DNA of 64,000 bases from Aliiroseovarius sp. S1339. Its GTDB lineage: Bacteria > Pseudomonadota > Alphaproteobacteria > Rhodobacterales > Rhodobacteraceae. The translations under genes and the position numbers were made by a program. Below are positions 62,801 through 64,000 of the stretch, one piece after another. The DNA lies in NCBI RefSeq assembly GCF_023195695.1, contig NZ_JALPQG010000010.1, forward strand, positions 62,001 to 126,000. Reading direction: 5' to 3'. Every line of letters starts with the position of its first letter. Position 1 is the stretch's first letter. The notes under the pieces are model-generated. The model searched no databases. It had not been told where the DNA came from and saw nothing but the letters and a program-made list of their open reading frames with translations.

Positions 62801-63629
62801 TCAGGCTTACAGGATTTTCAGGGGTCGAGGTCGCTTGGTCCATCTCGTCGCGCAGCTCAACCTGCCCGGTCAGACGCTGTTTGCCGTCGGTGGACAGGTC
62901 AATATCGGCGACAAAATCAGACAGTGGGCCAGATCCCGCGATGATCAGGCCGATGGCGGGGCGGTCCGGAAGGTCCAGCAGGTTGGCCGCGATGCCGTCT
63001 TCGCCCTCGTCCACTGTCAACGCCAGATCAAGTTGCGTCGTCACGTTGCTATAGCTGCCCTCCAGCCGCAGCGCGCCGGTCGGGCCATCGGTGCGCACAA
63101 TATCAAGCTGCGCGGAGCCTTCGCCGCCCGACAGTTGTGCGGTGCCTTCAAGGCGGACAACGGCGGCTTGGCCGATCACCGGTTCGGCCAGTTCGACATG
63201 CTCTGCCTTGATGACACCGATTTCTACGGATACCGGAAGTTCAGGCAGGGAAAACCCGCTGGCCTCAGGCGCGGGAACGCCGCCCACGGGGGTCGGTGTG
63301 CGCGCAATGATGATTTCTTGCGCCGATATTTGGTTGATGTTGATCGCCCCGCGCAACAGGCTTGCGCGTTGCCAATTCAGCACCACGTCGTTCATCGTCA
63401 GCCAAATGCCGTCATCATCGGCCACGGTGATTTGGGCAACCGTGGCTTGCGAGCTAAAGGCGCCTTGAAAACCGATGATGCGGATATCGCGCCCGACGCC
63501 CGACAGGTTGTCTTCCAGCAGTGCCTGAAGATAGCCGCGATCATCCTGTTCGGTGTCGCTCTGCGCGTGGGCAAAACCCGACCAGAACAGGGCCGCAAGG
63601 ACTGTGAATATACGAAGAAAAGGGCTCAA
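59838..63629 (-). CDS. tamB: Translocation and assembly module protein TamB
   Basis: A 1263-residue AsmA-like protein. A signal/anchor (IFTVLAALFWSGFAHA) precedes a very long beta-rich region of repeating amphipathic strands (beta-taco groove), and the C-terminal DUF490/TamB domain is clear from about 950: PLTDGATLRADLTLGSTEIRI, RLDILGKRLTLTEGRVSMRG, LPQDEVLARLLFGRNIAEISP, GIFFERDY end. TTG at 63629 overlaps the tamA stop (TTGA), so the two are coupled. With TamA it helps insert outer-membrane proteins or move phospholipids across the periplasm. Length matches the family. Confidence 0.93.
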   Translation of the reverse strand: MSPFLRIFTVLAALFWSGFAHAQSDTEQDDRGYLQALLEDNLSGVGRDIRIIGFQGAFSSQATVAQITVADDDGIWLTMNDVVLNWQRASLLRGAININQISAQEIIIARTPTPVGGVPAPEASGFSLPELPVSVEIGVIKAEHVELAEPVIGQAAVVRLEGTAQLSGGEGSAQLDIVRTDGPTGALRLEGSYSNVTTQLDLALTVDEGEDGIAANLLDLPDRPAIGLIIAGSGPLSDFVADIDLSTDGKQRLTGQVELRDEMDQATSTPENPVSLKRFNAQIEGDIAPVLLPDYRDFFGDNVTLTAAGRRFSDGALDLETLALTTEALTLQGDLALSAKGWPERFTLTGRIADQNGAPVLLPMTGPKTQVQSADLAIGYNAENGEAWQANFTLNALTRDDMTLDTATVSAIGTLEHEDGTNVGRVDGNVTVDVQGIAPKSEPLAKAIGPALAGKLSFDWRQDTPLQISDIDLSGTNYQLVGSLSADDLANGVTVKTNGDVVLTASDLSQFAGLAGTPLTGAAKVALDGAVNLLGGAFDVKIKGDGADLGIGQARIDPLIAGASKLDIEAVRDDTGTRLERLNITTAQTTASVSADLKTDASNARFDVRIKDSAVVDPGLSGPATVVGTVNQTKDTWAVLADLTAPGGVDAAVDASIQITKDGPGLAKGTVTAKASSLSPYAQLVGQPITGAISATAKGSYDLATGNFEAEVDGTGTDLGLGQPALDSLIRGDSTYMVRLHRDDKNVVLLDALSISTPELTAQATGRADNGRNTLDFDLKLRDVGLLANGISGAGAASGTATLLDDTWQLAVAANGPGGANASVNGTVQADASRANLKIDGTVPLELANRIIQPRLLTGRAAFDLTLNGPLQLSSLAGNVQTTGARLALPTFGQAVEIDSASVVLSGARADVNVVTSVITGGQVTARGNISLDAPYQADLQINVDRVTLTDGNLFETTLDGTGTLRGPLTDGATLRADLTLGSTEIRISEIPPGTVPILEELRHINEPAAVRQTRAFAGLIIDTDPNGQTSRPYPIDITVRAPSQLFVRGRGLDAELGGTLRLTGTSANVVPVGEFELIRGRLDILGKRLTLTEGRVSMRGGFDPYVTFAAETQADDIVVRISLIGPASAPEVTFTSSPELPQDEVLARLLFGRNIAEISPLQALRLAAAVRTLAGKGGEGIVGKLRDNFALDDLDLTTDENGEATLKAGKYISENIYTDVEVGADGDTEINLNLSISPSLTARGTLGSDGKSSIGIFFERDY

Positions 63630-64000
63630 AACGCTTGCCCGATCCCAAGATAAATCTGAACGCCATCACTGGTGTCGCCAGATATGGGTCCGGCCACATC
63701 CAGTCGCAACGGTCCGATCGGGGTTTTATACCGCACGCCGATGCCGCCGCCCGTGTGCCAGTTGCCTTGCCCGTCAAACAGGCTTCCGGCGGCCACGTGG
63801 CCCGCATCAACAAACCCAACCACGCCGATCTTGTCAGTGATCTGGGCGCGCAGTTCCGCCGAAAGGCTGACGAAGGACTGACCGCCGGTGATCTCTCCAC
63901 CGCCCACATCCAGACCCAGCGACTGATACGGCTGGCCGCGCACGGTGCCACCACCGCCCGAATAAAACAGGTAATCCGGGGGGATATCGCCAACATTGCC
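63626..64000 (-). CDS. tamA: TamA / BamA-family outer-membrane protein, C-terminal part (5' end outside window)
   Basis: The last 124 residues of an Omp85-family barrel; the frame is open to the window edge, so the start is missing. Visible landmarks are SGGGGTVRGQPYQSLG (the conserved VRGF/Y-type lid-loop motif), LSAELRAQITDKIGVVGFVDAG and GIGVRYKTPIGPLRLDVAGP, the usual final strands, ending in YLGIGQAF with C-terminal phenylalanine. Coupling to tamB identifies it as TamA rather than BamA. Confidence 0.9.
   Translation of the reverse strand, partial: GNVGDIPPDYLFYSGGGGTVRGQPYQSLGLDVGGGEITGGQSFVSLSAELRAQITDKIGVVGFVDAGHVAAGSLFDGQGNWHTGGGIGVRYKTPIGPLRLDVAGPISGDTSDGVQIYLGIGQAF

Noticed and set aside
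62193-63653. 486-codon plus-strand open frame antisense to tamB
   Set aside because: Composition-driven shadow; tamB on the other strand has clear family signatures over the same stretch.

Overview
The window looks like an extrachromosomal replicon (plasmid or chromid) of a marine Rhodobacteraceae / Roseobacter-group alphaproteobacterium. Coding sequence is GC-rich. The left part carries a DnaA-like replication initiator with parA, parB and two identical 16-bp palindromes, a replication module known from Roseobacter plasmids. The gene content (betaine-phosphonate oxygenases, nosCRZDFYLX, type I secretion, exopolysaccharide genes) fits the same group. No tRNA, rRNA, CRISPR array, transposase or integrase was seen.

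Layout. 0.07-2.8 kb: LysR regulator divergent from tmpA-tmpB, predicted to turn 2-(trimethylammonio)ethylphosphonate into glycine betaine and phosphate. 2.8-6.4 kb: replication and partition module with an origin made of tgtcccc repeats. 6.5-8.6 kb: MFS exporter and CDF metal exporter. 9.0-24.0 kb: a secreted protein of about 3850 residues built from some 25 DUF11-like domains, followed by a very large outer-membrane barrel protein. I regard this pair as the most interesting and least described system here. A TTAA-N7-TTAA CtrA-type site and an 18-bp dyad lie upstream. 24.0-31.0 kb: aspartate dehydrogenase, a ynjBCD-type ABC importer with the ynjF-type phosphatidyltransferase, and a GAPDH paralogue coupled to a ProC-like reductase. 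31.1-36.0 kb: on the minus strand, a SARP/BTAD-type regulator, a PAP2/haloperoxidase-fold enzyme with an Asn-Lys repeat, a subtilase without signal or propeptide, and a separate small protein resembling a subtilase propeptide (I9 fold). 36.9-41.9 kb: small membrane protein and a complete three-part type I secretion system with no obvious substrate. 42.1-49.9 kb: exopolysaccharide genes in two divergent blocks (OPX, barrel, sugar transferase; then ExeA-like ATPase, Wzz, tyrosine kinase, glycosyltransferase). 49.9-50.6 kb: rhomboid protease. 50.9-59.8 kb: complete N2O reductase operon nosCRZDFYLX behind an FNR-type site. 59.8-64.0 kb: tamB and the 3' end of tamA, running off the window.

How it fits together. 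Much of the window concerns the cell surface: giant repeat protein plus barrel, type I secretion, polysaccharide export, and TamAB for outer-membrane assembly. The rest adds metabolic options: phosphonate use, N2O respiration, metal export. Functions are inferred from motifs and gene context read by eye; no database search was run.
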